From contig NZ_PVXL01000050.1 in NCBI RefSeq assembly GCF_002995805.1, positions 62,001-126,000 of the forward strand: a stretch of 64,000 nucleotides of DNA. The letters are read 5' to 3'. The translations under genes and the position numbers were made by a program. Below, piece after piece: positions 53,981 through 62,377 of this stretch. The DNA comes from Neomoorella stamsii. GTDB lineage: Bacteria > Bacillota > DSM-521 > Neomoorellales > Neomoorellaceae. Numbering within the stretch: the stretch's first letter is position 1; the number at the start of each line of letters is the position of its first letter. The notes under the pieces were generated by a model. The model was not told the origin of the DNA and searched no databases. It saw only the letters and a list, made by a program, of their open reading frames with translations.

Positions 53981-54658
53981 ATGCCTGAAGAAAGGGTGGA
54001 GCGCTTTAACCTGGCCGAGCGCCTGGGTCACTGGAGCCATGGCATCACTTTTATCGTCCTGTTGCTGACGGGTTCAGCCCTGGTCTTCCGCAGCTACGCC
54101 AGCCTGATAGGCCCCGAGGGGTTGCGTCTCTTTCGCAGCATTCATCACGTTATGGCCTATCCCTTTACTTTCCTGACGGTAATTATCCTGCTGCTAGGCA
54201 CGCCACGTACGGTTGGGCAATGGCTCAAGGAGTGCCTTACCTGGGGCCGGGACGACTTCCGCTTTATCGCCGCCTTCCCCAGAGAATTTTTCGGGCTGAA
54301 GGTGCAGCTTCCAGAGCAGGGCAAGTTTAACGCCGGGGAAAAACTCAACTCCCTCCTGACCATTGTGGGCTCCATTTTAATGGCCGTTACCGGCTGGATC
54401 TTGCTCCTGCGGGATAGCGTTGCCCCTACCCTGGTGGCCTGGGCCCTGCCCCTGCACTCGGCCGGGGCCCTGGTCATGGGCGGCGTCATCCTGGGCCATA
54501 TTTACCTGGCCCTGGGGCACCCCAATTCCCGGGAGTCCATCAACGGCATGCTTTCAGGTAAGGTATCCGCCAGGTTTGTCCGCGAACACCATGCCCGCTG
54601 GTACCGGGAACTAAAGGCCGGAGAATTTCAGGGGAAAAAACAACAAAAAATCGCTTAA
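53981..54658 (+). CDS. Cytochrome b membrane subunit (FdnI-like)
   Basis: 225 residues with four membrane helices and histidines placed for haem b: the first in RLGHWSHGITF, then SIHHVMAY, and HSAGALVMGGVILGHIY near residue 180. This is the formate-dehydrogenase-gamma type of quinone-linked anchor, unlike the NrfD anchor more common with PsrA/PsrB, so the complex is a mixed type. AAAGGAGGCGG precedes the ATG. It completes the three-gene oxidoreductase. Confidence 0.87.
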   Translation: MPEERVERFNLAERLGHWSHGITFIVLLLTGSALVFRSYASLIGPEGLRLFRSIHHVMAYPFTFLTVIILLLGTPRTVGQWLKECLTWGRDDFRFIAAFPREFFGLKVQLPEQGKFNAGEKLNSLLTIVGSILMAVTGWILLLRDSVAPTLVAWALPLHSAGALVMGGVILGHIYLALGHPNSRESINGMLSGKVSARFVREHHARWYRELKAGEFQGKKQQKIA

Positions 54659-54673
54659 AGATCCTGCCCGATG

Positions 54674-54705
54674 TTGCCCTGGAGCAATTCCAGGGCAATA
54701 ATATT
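54674..54705 (+). terminator. Hairpin after the oxidoreductase operon
   Basis: A 10-bp stem TTGCCCTGGA / TCCAGGGCAA with a 5-base loop, followed by TAATATTG. The T tract is weak. Confidence 0.55.
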
Positions 54706-54787
54706 GTCAGGGGAAGGAAAAGTTTATTCTATGGCGAAATAACTAGCAACTATGATCTAGCCAGGCAAGGTACAGGGGAGAAAAATA

Positions 54788-56899
54788 GTGACAGGTGCAG
54801 GATTCTATTCAAGGGGCGTCAGTGCCATTATCCCGGCTTACAACGAGGCAGCTACGGTGGGTAAAGTAATTGATACTTTAAAAGAAGTGGCCAGCATCGT
54901 CGAAATCATCGTAGTCAGCGACGGTTCGCAAGATGCTACGGCCAGTGTTGCCCGCCGCCATGGTGCCCGGGTAATTGAGCTGGCTACCAATGGGGGTAAA
55001 GGGGCGGCCATGACTGTTGGTGCCCGTGCGGCCCGGGAGGATATCCTGCTTTTCCTGGATGCCGACCTGGAGGGGTTGACGGTAGCCCATGTCGAAGCCC
55101 TGGTTGCTCCTTTACTGGCCGGCAGCGCCGATATGACGATAGGTATTTTCAGCCGGGGACGATCGCTTACAGACCTGGCCCAGGTGGTTGCTCCCCACCT
55201 TTCCGGGCAGCGGGCCATCCGTAAAGAATTGTTCCTGGCGGTGGGAGCAGAAAAAAGCCGTTTTGAAGTCGAAGTATTGCTTACCAGTGAAGCCCGCGCC
55301 CGGGGCTGGCGGGTGCAGAAAATACCCCTGGCCAATATGACCCATATCATGAAGGAAGAAAAGCGGGGTTTGTACCGGGGCGTAGTCGCCCGTATGGGGA
55401 TGTATAAAGACATCCTGGGCTACATCTTGCGTTTGACGCGGAAAAAGATAAAAACACGGCCGGTAGCACTGTTGCTTTTACTGCTCGTGCTGGCGGCAGC
55501 CTTGAATTATGATATCCTGATGCTGCAGGCGGCGGCAGCCGCCGCCGGGAGGATGCCTGATCTGGAACTCCCGGCCGGAGGCCACCGGATTTTGGTCATT
55601 TCGCCCCATCCCGACGACGAAACCCTCGGTGCCGGGGGCCTCATGGCTGAGGCTAGAGAACAGGGGGATACCGTTAAGGTAATTTTTATGACCAACGGCG
55701 ATGGGTTCCGGCGGGGAGTGGAAAGGTTCAATGGTCATTTGCCGGCAGGGGCCAGCGACTTTTTGCAATACGGGCGGGTACGGCAGCAGGAAGCCATCAC
55801 CGCCCTGGGGGTCGTGGGAGTTAAAGCCGGTGATATCATCTTTCTGGGTTATCCCGACGGCGGCCTGGCCCCCATGTGGCTGGGATACTGGCGCCAGGAT
55901 AGACCCTATACCTCCGTTTATACCCGTCAGGCGGCGGTACCCTATAAACTGGCCTTTGCTCCGGGTGAACCCTATACAGCCCCGGCTTTATTACAGACGC
56001 TGGTAGAAATCCTCAAAGATTACCGGCCTACCGATATTTATGTAACTGATACCAATGATAGTCACCCTGATCACTGGGCCACGGGGGCTTTTACCCTGGC
56101 AGCCACAGGAAAAGTCAGGGGAGAAGACCCATCCTTCAGGCCACGCCTTTATACCTTTGTTATTCATACCGGTACCTGGCAAATGTTACCCGTCCTGGAG
56201 CGGGAAGCTAAACCCCTGTTGCCCCCCGGGTATTTCCTGGCCCAAGGCACACCCTGGTATAAACTGCCCCTGTCGCCGGCTGCCCTGGCCCGGAAGAAAA
56301 AGGCCCTGGCCGCCTACCGGACCCAGGAACTGGTCATGCCGACCTTCCTGGCCAATTTTGAGCGGCCCAATGAAGTTTTCTCCCGCCTTCCGGAGCAGCA
56401 GGTGGTCAGGGCTGAGGCCGGCCCGGGAGAGAACGGCGACTTTACTGGCTGGCCCGCCGCGGCGCGGGTAGCCTTTGATCCTGCCGGTGACCAGCTTACC
56501 AGGAAACTGGAACGGGGCGGTGATCTGAAAGCGGCTTACCTCCTGCAGGCCGGCAACACCACCTTTGTACGCCTGGATACCTGGGGCCGGCCGGGCTTTC
56601 CAGTAATATATACGGCCAGCATCTACCTGTTGCCCGGTAAATCTAACGACCAGGTGCGGCGCTTCACCTTTCAGGTTGCCGCCGGGGAAAAGCAAGTCAG
56701 GTGGCTGACCCGGCCGGACGATTATGACCCGGGTATCGTCCGGGCAACCTTCAGCGAGCACAGTGTTGAGATAGCTTTACCGGATCTGGTAGCACCGGGA
56801 GAGCATCACCTGATGTTTACCGCCACCACATCTATCGGTAAAATACCCCTGGACCGGATACCCTGGCGCCTTTTACAAGTAAATGGGGGCGATATATAA
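54788..56899 (+). CDS. Glycosyltransferase-2 fused to PIG-L deacetylase
   Basis: 703 residues in four parts. Residues 10-215 are a GT2 glycosyltransferase (VSAIIPAYNEAATVGK, DGSQDAT, the DxD-like LFLDADLEG). A membrane helix lies near 230-245. Residues 265-450 are a PIG-L/LmbE zinc deacetylase (ISPHPDDETLGAGG and later SHPDHWAT). The last 170 residues look beta-rich. The fusion suggests that an N-acetylsugar is transferred and then deacetylated at the membrane, as in GPI, mycothiol or bacillithiol routes, but the product is unknown. It starts with GTG and abuts the next gene without a gap. Confidence 0.85.
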   Translation: MTGAGFYSRGVSAIIPAYNEAATVGKVIDTLKEVASIVEIIVVSDGSQDATASVARRHGARVIELATNGGKGAAMTVGARAAREDILLFLDADLEGLTVAHVEALVAPLLAGSADMTIGIFSRGRSLTDLAQVVAPHLSGQRAIRKELFLAVGAEKSRFEVEVLLTSEARARGWRVQKIPLANMTHIMKEEKRGLYRGVVARMGMYKDILGYILRLTRKKIKTRPVALLLLLLVLAAALNYDILMLQAAAAAAGRMPDLELPAGGHRILVISPHPDDETLGAGGLMAEAREQGDTVKVIFMTNGDGFRRGVERFNGHLPAGASDFLQYGRVRQQEAITALGVVGVKAGDIIFLGYPDGGLAPMWLGYWRQDRPYTSVYTRQAAVPYKLAFAPGEPYTAPALLQTLVEILKDYRPTDIYVTDTNDSHPDHWATGAFTLAATGKVRGEDPSFRPRLYTFVIHTGTWQMLPVLEREAKPLLPPGYFLAQGTPWYKLPLSPAALARKKKALAAYRTQELVMPTFLANFERPNEVFSRLPEQQVVRAEAGPGENGDFTGWPAAARVAFDPAGDQLTRKLERGGDLKAAYLLQAGNTTFVRLDTWGRPGFPVIYTASIYLLPGKSNDQVRRFTFQVAAGEKQVRWLTRPDDYDPGIVRATFSEHSVEIALPDLVAPGEHHLMFTATTSIGKIPLDRIPWRLLQVNGGDI

Positions 56900-57886
56900 A
56901 TGGCGCCCCTCCTCTTTGGCCTGGAAGAAGAAGTTTTCATTACCGAACCGGAGCGGCCCACACTCCAATCCCTGTACTACCTGGCCCGCCTTCTCTGGCG
57001 GGACCCGGCCGATTATTATACTCATACGGCCTGCAACTTTACCCGGGGCAAGGATTTGCGTTTTGGCCTGATGAGCGGCATTGAGATATCTACCGGGACC
57101 TTTGCGGAAATACCGGACCTGCTGGCCGATCTAGAACGCCGTCGCAGGGAGCTGGCGGCCGTCTGTTCCGGCCTGATCGTCCCGGTGGGACACCTCTTCG
57201 ACCAGGAGGAGCCTACCAATATCTGCGGCATGCACGTTCATATCAGCGGTTTCCCGGATCGCGACCGGGCCTACCGCAACCTGGTCTACTTTTTACCCCT
57301 TCTGGCCTTACTGGTAATCAACTCTCCCGTTGCCGGCAACCGTTATTACGGCCAGTCCTACCGCTGGGCCGAGGCCTTTGCCATCGGGCCTTTAAGGGAG
57401 GACAGGCGTTACCGTTTCCAGGACCTTATTAAATCCAAACGCCTGGGTACCCTGGAGATCCGGGTTTTTGACCCGGTGTGGGACCTGGCACGCATCCGGA
57501 TTCTCCTGGAGTGTATCCAGGCCATCCTCCTGGCTGATGTAGATTATCCCGGTGATATAAAGTTTTACAATAGCCTGCGCCTGAAGGTAGCTAGAGATGG
57601 TTACATTGAGGAGTTACGCTCGGTTTACCGTGACTTAACCCGGCTCCTGCCGGTACCGGAAGACCTGTTCCGCCGTACCCCTGCCGACACCATTAAGGAA
57701 CTCTGGCTCCAGGAGGGAACCCTGGCCACCTATGCTGCCCTGGATAATGCCTACCGCAATGGGGTTTTAAAGCCCCGGCCCCTGCCACCGGGAAAGGTCA
57801 GCTGGCCCTTGATGCTGGCCGGCTTTTGCGGTTATTATTTACCCAGGATGCCCTATAATATCAAGAAAGTGTGGTCGGAATGGTGA
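56900..57886 (+). CDS. GCS2-type carboxylate-amine ligase
   Basis: A 328-residue member of the glutamate-cysteine-ligase type 2 (YbdK/EgtA-like) family. The start LLFGLEEEVFI holds the metal glutamates. GMHVHISGF and LEIRVFDPV are also typical. Such enzymes join an amino group to a carboxylate using ATP. The start codon follows the preceding stop directly, so translation is coupled. Given the neighbouring deacetylase, it could acylate the freed amine of an aminosugar. That is inference. Confidence 0.8.
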   Translation: MAPLLFGLEEEVFITEPERPTLQSLYYLARLLWRDPADYYTHTACNFTRGKDLRFGLMSGIEISTGTFAEIPDLLADLERRRRELAAVCSGLIVPVGHLFDQEEPTNICGMHVHISGFPDRDRAYRNLVYFLPLLALLVINSPVAGNRYYGQSYRWAEAFAIGPLREDRRYRFQDLIKSKRLGTLEIRVFDPVWDLARIRILLECIQAILLADVDYPGDIKFYNSLRLKVARDGYIEELRSVYRDLTRLLPVPEDLFRRTPADTIKELWLQEGTLATYAALDNAYRNGVLKPRPLPPGKVSWPLMLAGFCGYYLPRMPYNIKKVWSEW

Positions 57887-58596
57887 CCTTTTTTAAGATC
57901 CTGGCAGCCCTTGCCGTCATTAGCGGGGGCATCTTCTGGTACCTGCGGAAGGTATGGTTTTATCGCGACCCGGTGCGGGTAGCGCCGCAAGAGGAAGGGG
58001 CCATCCTGGCCCCGGCCGACGGCAAGGTGGTCTATATCAAGCCCTTTCGCAATGGCGAAGTGGTAGCGGAAAAACTGGGCCGCTCCATTCCCATTGAGGA
58101 AATAATGAAGGCCCCTGGCCTTGGCGAGAGGGGCTGGATCGTGGGTATCTACATGTCTCCCCTGGACGTCCATTTTAACTACGCTCCCATTGAGGCCCGG
58201 GTGGAGAATATGGTCCATACCCAAGCCAGGGTTAATTTACCCATGGTTGACCTGTGGGAATATATTCGCCTCACCTATCTCCGGCGGGCGGTAGATCTCT
58301 TCAGCCATCGCTACCGCCTGGTAAATGAACGGTTGACCATCTTCTTAAGGGGCCATGACATTCAGCTGGCCATGGTCGAGATTGCTGATAAGTTTGTCAA
58401 TAAGATTAACTGTTTTATTTCTTCCGGCCAGGCCGTTACCCGGGGCCAGAAGGTTTCCTTTATCGAACGGGGTTCCCAGGTAGACCTGGTTATCTTCAGG
58501 GAGGATGTCGACTTTGCCGTCCGGGTAGGCCAGCAGGTTTACGGCGCCCGGACGGTGGTGGCCCGTTACCGGCCGGCAGGCGGGGTAGAGCAGTGA
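57880..58596 (+). CDS. Phosphatidylserine decarboxylase-related protein
   Basis: 238 residues. An N-terminal hydrophobic helix is followed by a Psd core: ILAPADGKVVYI, GIYMSPLDVHFNYAP, and near the end IERGSQVDLVIF, where relatives have G-S at the self-cleavage site that produces the pyruvoyl group. It would decarboxylate a phosphatidylserine-like head group at the membrane. The ATG at 57880 lies inside the end of the previous gene. A GTG at 57871 is an alternative. Confidence 0.8.
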   Translation: MVTFFKILAALAVISGGIFWYLRKVWFYRDPVRVAPQEEGAILAPADGKVVYIKPFRNGEVVAEKLGRSIPIEEIMKAPGLGERGWIVGIYMSPLDVHFNYAPIEARVENMVHTQARVNLPMVDLWEYIRLTYLRRAVDLFSHRYRLVNERLTIFLRGHDIQLAMVEIADKFVNKINCFISSGQAVTRGQKVSFIERGSQVDLVIFREDVDFAVRVGQQVYGARTVVARYRPAGGVEQ

Positions 58597-59204
58597 CAGC
58601 CGTTCACGTCTATGTGGTCCTCTTTGGCCTGCTGGTCATCGAAGGCACAGGTGTGCCGGGTATCCCCTTTGAACCGGCCTTCCTGGCCGCCGGTTATTTA
58701 ATTGAACGCGGGGAGATGAGCTTCTGGGGGGCAGTACTGGTTGGCACCGCCGGCAATCTCCTGGGCAACTTGCTGGGCTACTGGCTGGGGGCCAGGCCGG
58801 GACGCGGTCTAATCGAACGTTTTTTACACCGGGGCCTGGGGCAGGATGGCCTGGCCTCAGCCCGTTACTGGCTGGGCCGCTATGGAGCGGCAGTGATTAT
58901 TTTCGCCCGCTGGTTCGGTCCCATCAGGACGCCCACCATCCTGGCGGCGGGAGTTCTGGGGATGGAGGCTGGCATTTATACCCTTTATTCAGCCCTGGGG
59001 GCCTTTACCTGGACCCTGGCCTGGCAGTATGCTAGCTGGAAGGGGGCCCATTATCTCCTGAGGTGGTGGCACTTTTACCGCCGGTATGCCACCTGGTGGA
59101 TGGATATCCTGCTGATCCTAGTACTGCTGGCCATTACCGCCGGTTCTATCTATTATTGCTGGCGGCGCCGGCGTATGGGAAAAAATGGAAAAAAGTTAGG
59201 TTGA
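58593..59204 (+). CDS. DedA-family membrane protein
   Basis: 203 residues of the DedA/VTT family, with the glycine-rich VGTAGNLLGNLLGYWLGARP and the ARWFGPIRTPTILAAGVLGM stretch containing the conserved arginine and proline. The family flips undecaprenyl phosphate or phospholipids. The GTG start overlaps the previous stop (GTGA). As the last gene of a glycosyltransferase-deacetylase-ligase-decarboxylase operon, a role in moving the lipid product or carrier across the membrane is plausible. Confidence 0.87.
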   Translation: MTAVHVYVVLFGLLVIEGTGVPGIPFEPAFLAAGYLIERGEMSFWGAVLVGTAGNLLGNLLGYWLGARPGRGLIERFLHRGLGQDGLASARYWLGRYGAAVIIFARWFGPIRTPTILAAGVLGMEAGIYTLYSALGAFTWTLAWQYASWKGAHYLLRWWHFYRRYATWWMDILLILVLLAITAGSIYYCWRRRRMGKNGKKLG

Positions 59205-59230
59205 CAAATCCCTGCGCCTCATGTTAGAAT
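59201..59230 (+). promoter_or_regulatory. Probable promoter of the c-di-AMP riboswitch transcript
   Basis: TTGACA (59201-59206), 18-base spacer, TAGAAT (59225-59230). It overlaps the dedA stop codon. Confidence 0.7.
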
Positions 59231-59243
59231 TATATAGAACAAC

Positions 59244-59470
59244 TTAATAAAGCAAGCGCTGAATCCCTTTTAAGGGAACGGGGGAACCAACTTTTTGGGG
59301 TGAATCCCCGCACTCAGTAGTCTTTACGTCTTCCCTAAAATCCCATTATCCTAAAGGAAATTTTGGATAAAGCAAAGGAGCAAGGGAAAAAAACTGAGTG
59401 CGGGGTAGGGTTAGCTTTCGACCCGAACCCGGCAGCTAACTTCGTAAGCGTGGAAAGTGAAAGAGGGACC
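59244..59470 (+). ncRNA. c-di-AMP (ydaO-yuaA) riboswitch
   Basis: Conserved blocks in order: GCGCTGAATCCC, GGGAACGGGGGAACCAA, TTGGGGTGAATCC, then a long variable stem (CCCCGCACTCAGT with ACTGAGTGCGGGG), and TTTCGACCCGAACCCGGCAG, CTAACTTCGTAAGCGTGGAA. In known cases c-di-AMP binding promotes termination, lowering expression of osmolyte or wall genes. Confidence 0.93.
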
Positions 59471-59494
59471 ATACCCCTTTACTTTGGTGTGCAG

Positions 59495-59525
59495 AAAACC
59501 CCGGTTCAGGCCGGGGTTTTTATTT
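59495..59525 (+). terminator. Terminator of the c-di-AMP riboswitch
   Basis: AAAACCCCGG-TTCAGG-CCGGGGTTTT followed by TATTT, between the aptamer and the aminomutase ribosome site. Confidence 0.9.
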
Positions 59526-59551
59526 TACCTCAGGAAAGGAGGCGGCCTGTT

Positions 59552-60835
59552 GTGCATGTTTATCCAAACAAAGGGAGGCTGGTAAGCAGGGAAGCGAGGA
59601 GGGAAATGGCCCTACAAAGGGCAGCTGAGTTAAAGGCCAGAATTATTGATTACCTGGATGCCAGGGAGGCCATCCCCAGCGGTTTGGAAGCCGCAGCGGA
59701 GATTGAAGCCAACCGGCAGCGGATTATGGCCTATTTTGGTGCCGGTGAAGATGACTGGCAAGACTGGCGCTGGCAATTGCAGCACCGGATTACCTCGGTT
59801 GACGTCCTGGAGGAATTAGTTCCCTTAACTGAAGCGGAAAAGGAAGCCATTAAGAGAGTTGAGCGTACCTACCGCTGGGCCGTTTCGCCCTATTACCTTT
59901 CCCTCATGGGCAAGGATGCCGCCTGCCCCATCCGGCGGCAGGCCTTACCCAGTGCTGCCGAACTGGAGGATAATACCGGGGTACTTGACCCCATGGATGA
60001 AGAGTTAACGTCACCGGCACCGGCCATTACCCGCCGTTATCCCGACCGCTTGATTATTAACGTCACCAACCAGTGTGCCATGTATTGCCGGCACTGCCAG
60101 CGGCGCCGCAATATCGGTGAAGTTGACCGGGGCCGCAGCCGTCGGGAGTTAGAGCAGGCCCTGGAGTATATCCGCCGCAATGAAGAAATCCGTGATGTCC
60201 TGATCACCGGCGGCGATGCCTTAATGCTGAGTGATGCCATGATCGACTGGTTGTTAACGGAACTGGATAATATCCCCCATGTGGAAATCAAACGCCTGGG
60301 CACCCGGGTGCCGGTTACCTTACCGCAGCGTATTACGCCGGCATTGTGCCAGGTACTGGCCAAGCACCCGCAAATTTACCTCAATACCCAGTTTAACCAC
60401 CCGCGGGAGGTTACGGCGGCGGCGAAAGCGGCCTGCGACCGCCTGGTGCAGGCCGGGGTGGTTCTGGGGAACCAGGCGGTTTTATTAAAGGGCATCAATA
60501 ACCATCCCTTTATCATGAGGAAGCTCAACCAGGAACTGCTGAAAATCCGGGTACGGCCCTACTATATCTTCCACGCCAAGCCGGTAAAAGGGACGACCCA
60601 CTTTATCACCTCCATTGAGGAAGGCGTGGAAATAATGGAGAAGCTGCGCGGCTATACCTCCGGGCTGGCCGTACCTACCTATATAATCAACGCTCCCCAC
60701 GGCCTGGGCAAGACACCCATTTTACCTCAGTATGTGCTGGCCCGCAATGATAACCAGGTTGTCCTGCGCACATGGGAAAAACGGACCCTCTTTTACCCCA
60801 ACCTTGGATGCCAGAAAGAGCAGGCTGAGGCTTAA
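59552..60835 (+). CDS. eam: Lysine-2,3-aminomutase family; residues fit glutamate 2,3-aminomutase
   Basis: A 427-residue radical SAM, PLP-dependent aminomutase. The cluster cysteines are C175, C179, C182 (CAMYCRHC) and the PLP lysine is K387 (HGLGKTPILPQYV). The clostridial lysine enzyme grips its substrate with Asp293 and Asp330. The aligned positions here are Lys343 (FHAKPVKG) and Asn380 (IINAPHG), the pair described for glutamate 2,3-aminomutases. The product would be beta-glutamate, a compatible solute. AAAGGAGGC precedes the GTG start. The upstream c-di-AMP riboswitch fits osmotic control. No beta-lysine acetyltransferase lies nearby. Confidence 0.85.
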   Translation: MHVYPNKGRLVSREARREMALQRAAELKARIIDYLDAREAIPSGLEAAAEIEANRQRIMAYFGAGEDDWQDWRWQLQHRITSVDVLEELVPLTEAEKEAIKRVERTYRWAVSPYYLSLMGKDAACPIRRQALPSAAELEDNTGVLDPMDEELTSPAPAITRRYPDRLIINVTNQCAMYCRHCQRRRNIGEVDRGRSRRELEQALEYIRRNEEIRDVLITGGDALMLSDAMIDWLLTELDNIPHVEIKRLGTRVPVTLPQRITPALCQVLAKHPQIYLNTQFNHPREVTAAAKAACDRLVQAGVVLGNQAVLLKGINNHPFIMRKLNQELLKIRVRPYYIFHAKPVKGTTHFITSIEEGVEIMEKLRGYTSGLAVPTYIINAPHGLGKTPILPQYVLARNDNQVVLRTWEKRTLFYPNLGCQKEQAEA

Positions 60836-60840
60836 AACAA

Positions 60841-60867
60841 AAGCGCCGGGCGTTTCCGGCGCTTTTT
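60841..60867 (+). terminator. Intrinsic terminator of the aminomutase gene
   Basis: AAGCGCCGG-GCGTTT-CCGGCGCTT followed by TTT. Confidence 0.9.
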
Positions 60868-61080
60868 ACATGCTCTTTCCCTGATGGGGCTTGGTGACAC
60901 ATTAAGATCCAAATAAACATAACACCTTTCCTGATACCGGACCATGATTTACCAGAATCTCTAGCAATATTCGACATGAAATAACAGAATCCTTGTCCAT
61001 TGACCATTAATTTTTCCTGTGGTAGGATTAAGATTAGGTTAAATATTAACCAATGTAATTATCAGGAAGGAAGATAAAAA

Positions 61081-62304
61081 ATGAATGATCTGTTAATCAG
61101 GCGTGCGCGGCTCATGGATGAGCCGGGGACTGTGGATGTAGCCATTAAGGACGGGTATATTGTTGCCGCCGGGGGAGGGGTGGCCGGTTCGGCCCGGCAA
61201 ATGGTAGATGCGGCAGGGAGACTCCTGATACCGGCCTTTGTCGATGCCCACACCCACCTGGACAAGGCCCTGACGGCGCCCCAGGAAGGCGCGGGCTCCC
61301 TGGCAGAGGCCATCGAGGATTTCCAGCGGCGCAGCCGGAATATGGATAAAAACGATTTTGTGGATCGCGGCCGCCGGGTGCTTTTAATGGCCCTGCGCCA
61401 CGGCACGACGGTCATGCGCACCCATATTACCGTTAACGAGAGCCTGGGACTGCGGGCTGTAGAAGCTGCTTTGACCCTTAAAGAAGAATTCGCGGGTAAA
61501 GTTGACCTCCAGGTATTTGCCATGGCCAGCGAACTAGAAGCGGCACCGGCACCCCCTTTGCAGGAACTTTTCGAAGAGGCCCTGCGCCTGGGGGTAGACG
61601 GCCTGGGCGGTGCCCCCCACCTGTCCGAAAGGATGCAGGAATGGGTAGATTATATCTTTGATCTGGCTGCGCGTTATAATGTCTTGATTGATTTCCACGT
61701 TGATGAAACTGATGCCCCTTCGGTTGCCTCCCTGGAGTATATAGCGGCTAAAACCATCCAGACCGGCTTCCAGGGCCGGGTGGTGGCCGGTCACTGCTGC
61801 GGCCTGGCGGCTGTGGATGAAGAGAAGGCCAGCCGGACCATTGCCGCCGTGAAAGAGGCAGGCATTAGCGTTATTACTTTACCGTCCTGCAATCTCTATC
61901 TCATGGGCCGCCGGGATAAGGGCCTGGTCCGGCGGGGGGTCACCAGGGTCAGGGAACTCCAGGCAGCGGGAGTAAATGTAGCCTATGCTTCCGACAACAT
62001 CCGCGATGCCTTCCGCCCCTTTGGTAACGCCAATATGCTGGAGGAGGCCCTGATAACCGCCCAGGTACTGCAAATGGGAACGCCCATGGAGCTCAAGAAC
62101 GTCATGAAAATGGGCACCTATAACGCCGCGGCCGCTATTGGCCTTAAAGCTTACGGTGTTAAAGCCGGTAACCGGGCCGACCTGGTTCTCCTGGATGCTA
62201 CCAGCCCGGCTGAGGCTATCATCGGGCAGGCTGAAAAGGTCTGTGTCATTAAGGGCGGCCGGGTGGCAGTGCGCAACGACAAAAAAAGCGACATCATTAT
62301 TTAG
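61081..62304 (+). CDS. codA: Cytosine deaminase-like amidohydrolase
   Basis: A 407-residue metal-dependent amidohydrolase. The metal ligands appear as FVDAHTHLDK, DFHVDETD, AGHCCGLA and ASDNIRDAF, the CodA pattern. Cytosine to uracil is the likely reaction, but other cyclic amides, such as isocytosine or creatinine-like rings, are possible. GGAAGGAAG precedes the ATG. There is no permease or regulator next to it. The preceding 213 bp contain the aminomutase terminator and nothing else I can name. Confidence 0.82.
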   Translation: MNDLLIRRARLMDEPGTVDVAIKDGYIVAAGGGVAGSARQMVDAAGRLLIPAFVDAHTHLDKALTAPQEGAGSLAEAIEDFQRRSRNMDKNDFVDRGRRVLLMALRHGTTVMRTHITVNESLGLRAVEAALTLKEEFAGKVDLQVFAMASELEAAPAPPLQELFEEALRLGVDGLGGAPHLSERMQEWVDYIFDLAARYNVLIDFHVDETDAPSVASLEYIAAKTIQTGFQGRVVAGHCCGLAAVDEEKASRTIAAVKEAGISVITLPSCNLYLMGRRDKGLVRRGVTRVRELQAAGVNVAYASDNIRDAFRPFGNANMLEEALITAQVLQMGTPMELKNVMKMGTYNAAAAIGLKAYGVKAGNRADLVLLDATSPAEAIIGQAEKVCVIKGGRVAVRNDKKSDIII

Positions 62305-62377
62305 CGGTTGCGTAAGGGAAAAGCAGCGGTTATACTACAAGTAGCAAGCACCATTTTTTTACTGTGGAGGAATGAAC

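Noticed and set aside
59363-59551. 63-residue N-terminal extension of the aminomutase
   Set aside because: The frame is open, but it runs through the conserved c-di-AMP aptamer and its terminator. The GTG at 59552 has a proper ribosome site.
59552-60835. Calling the aminomutase a lysine 2,3-aminomutase (ablA)
   Set aside because: The two lysine-recognising aspartates are replaced by Lys343 and Asn380, and no ablB is adjacent. The glutamate-type assignment fits better.
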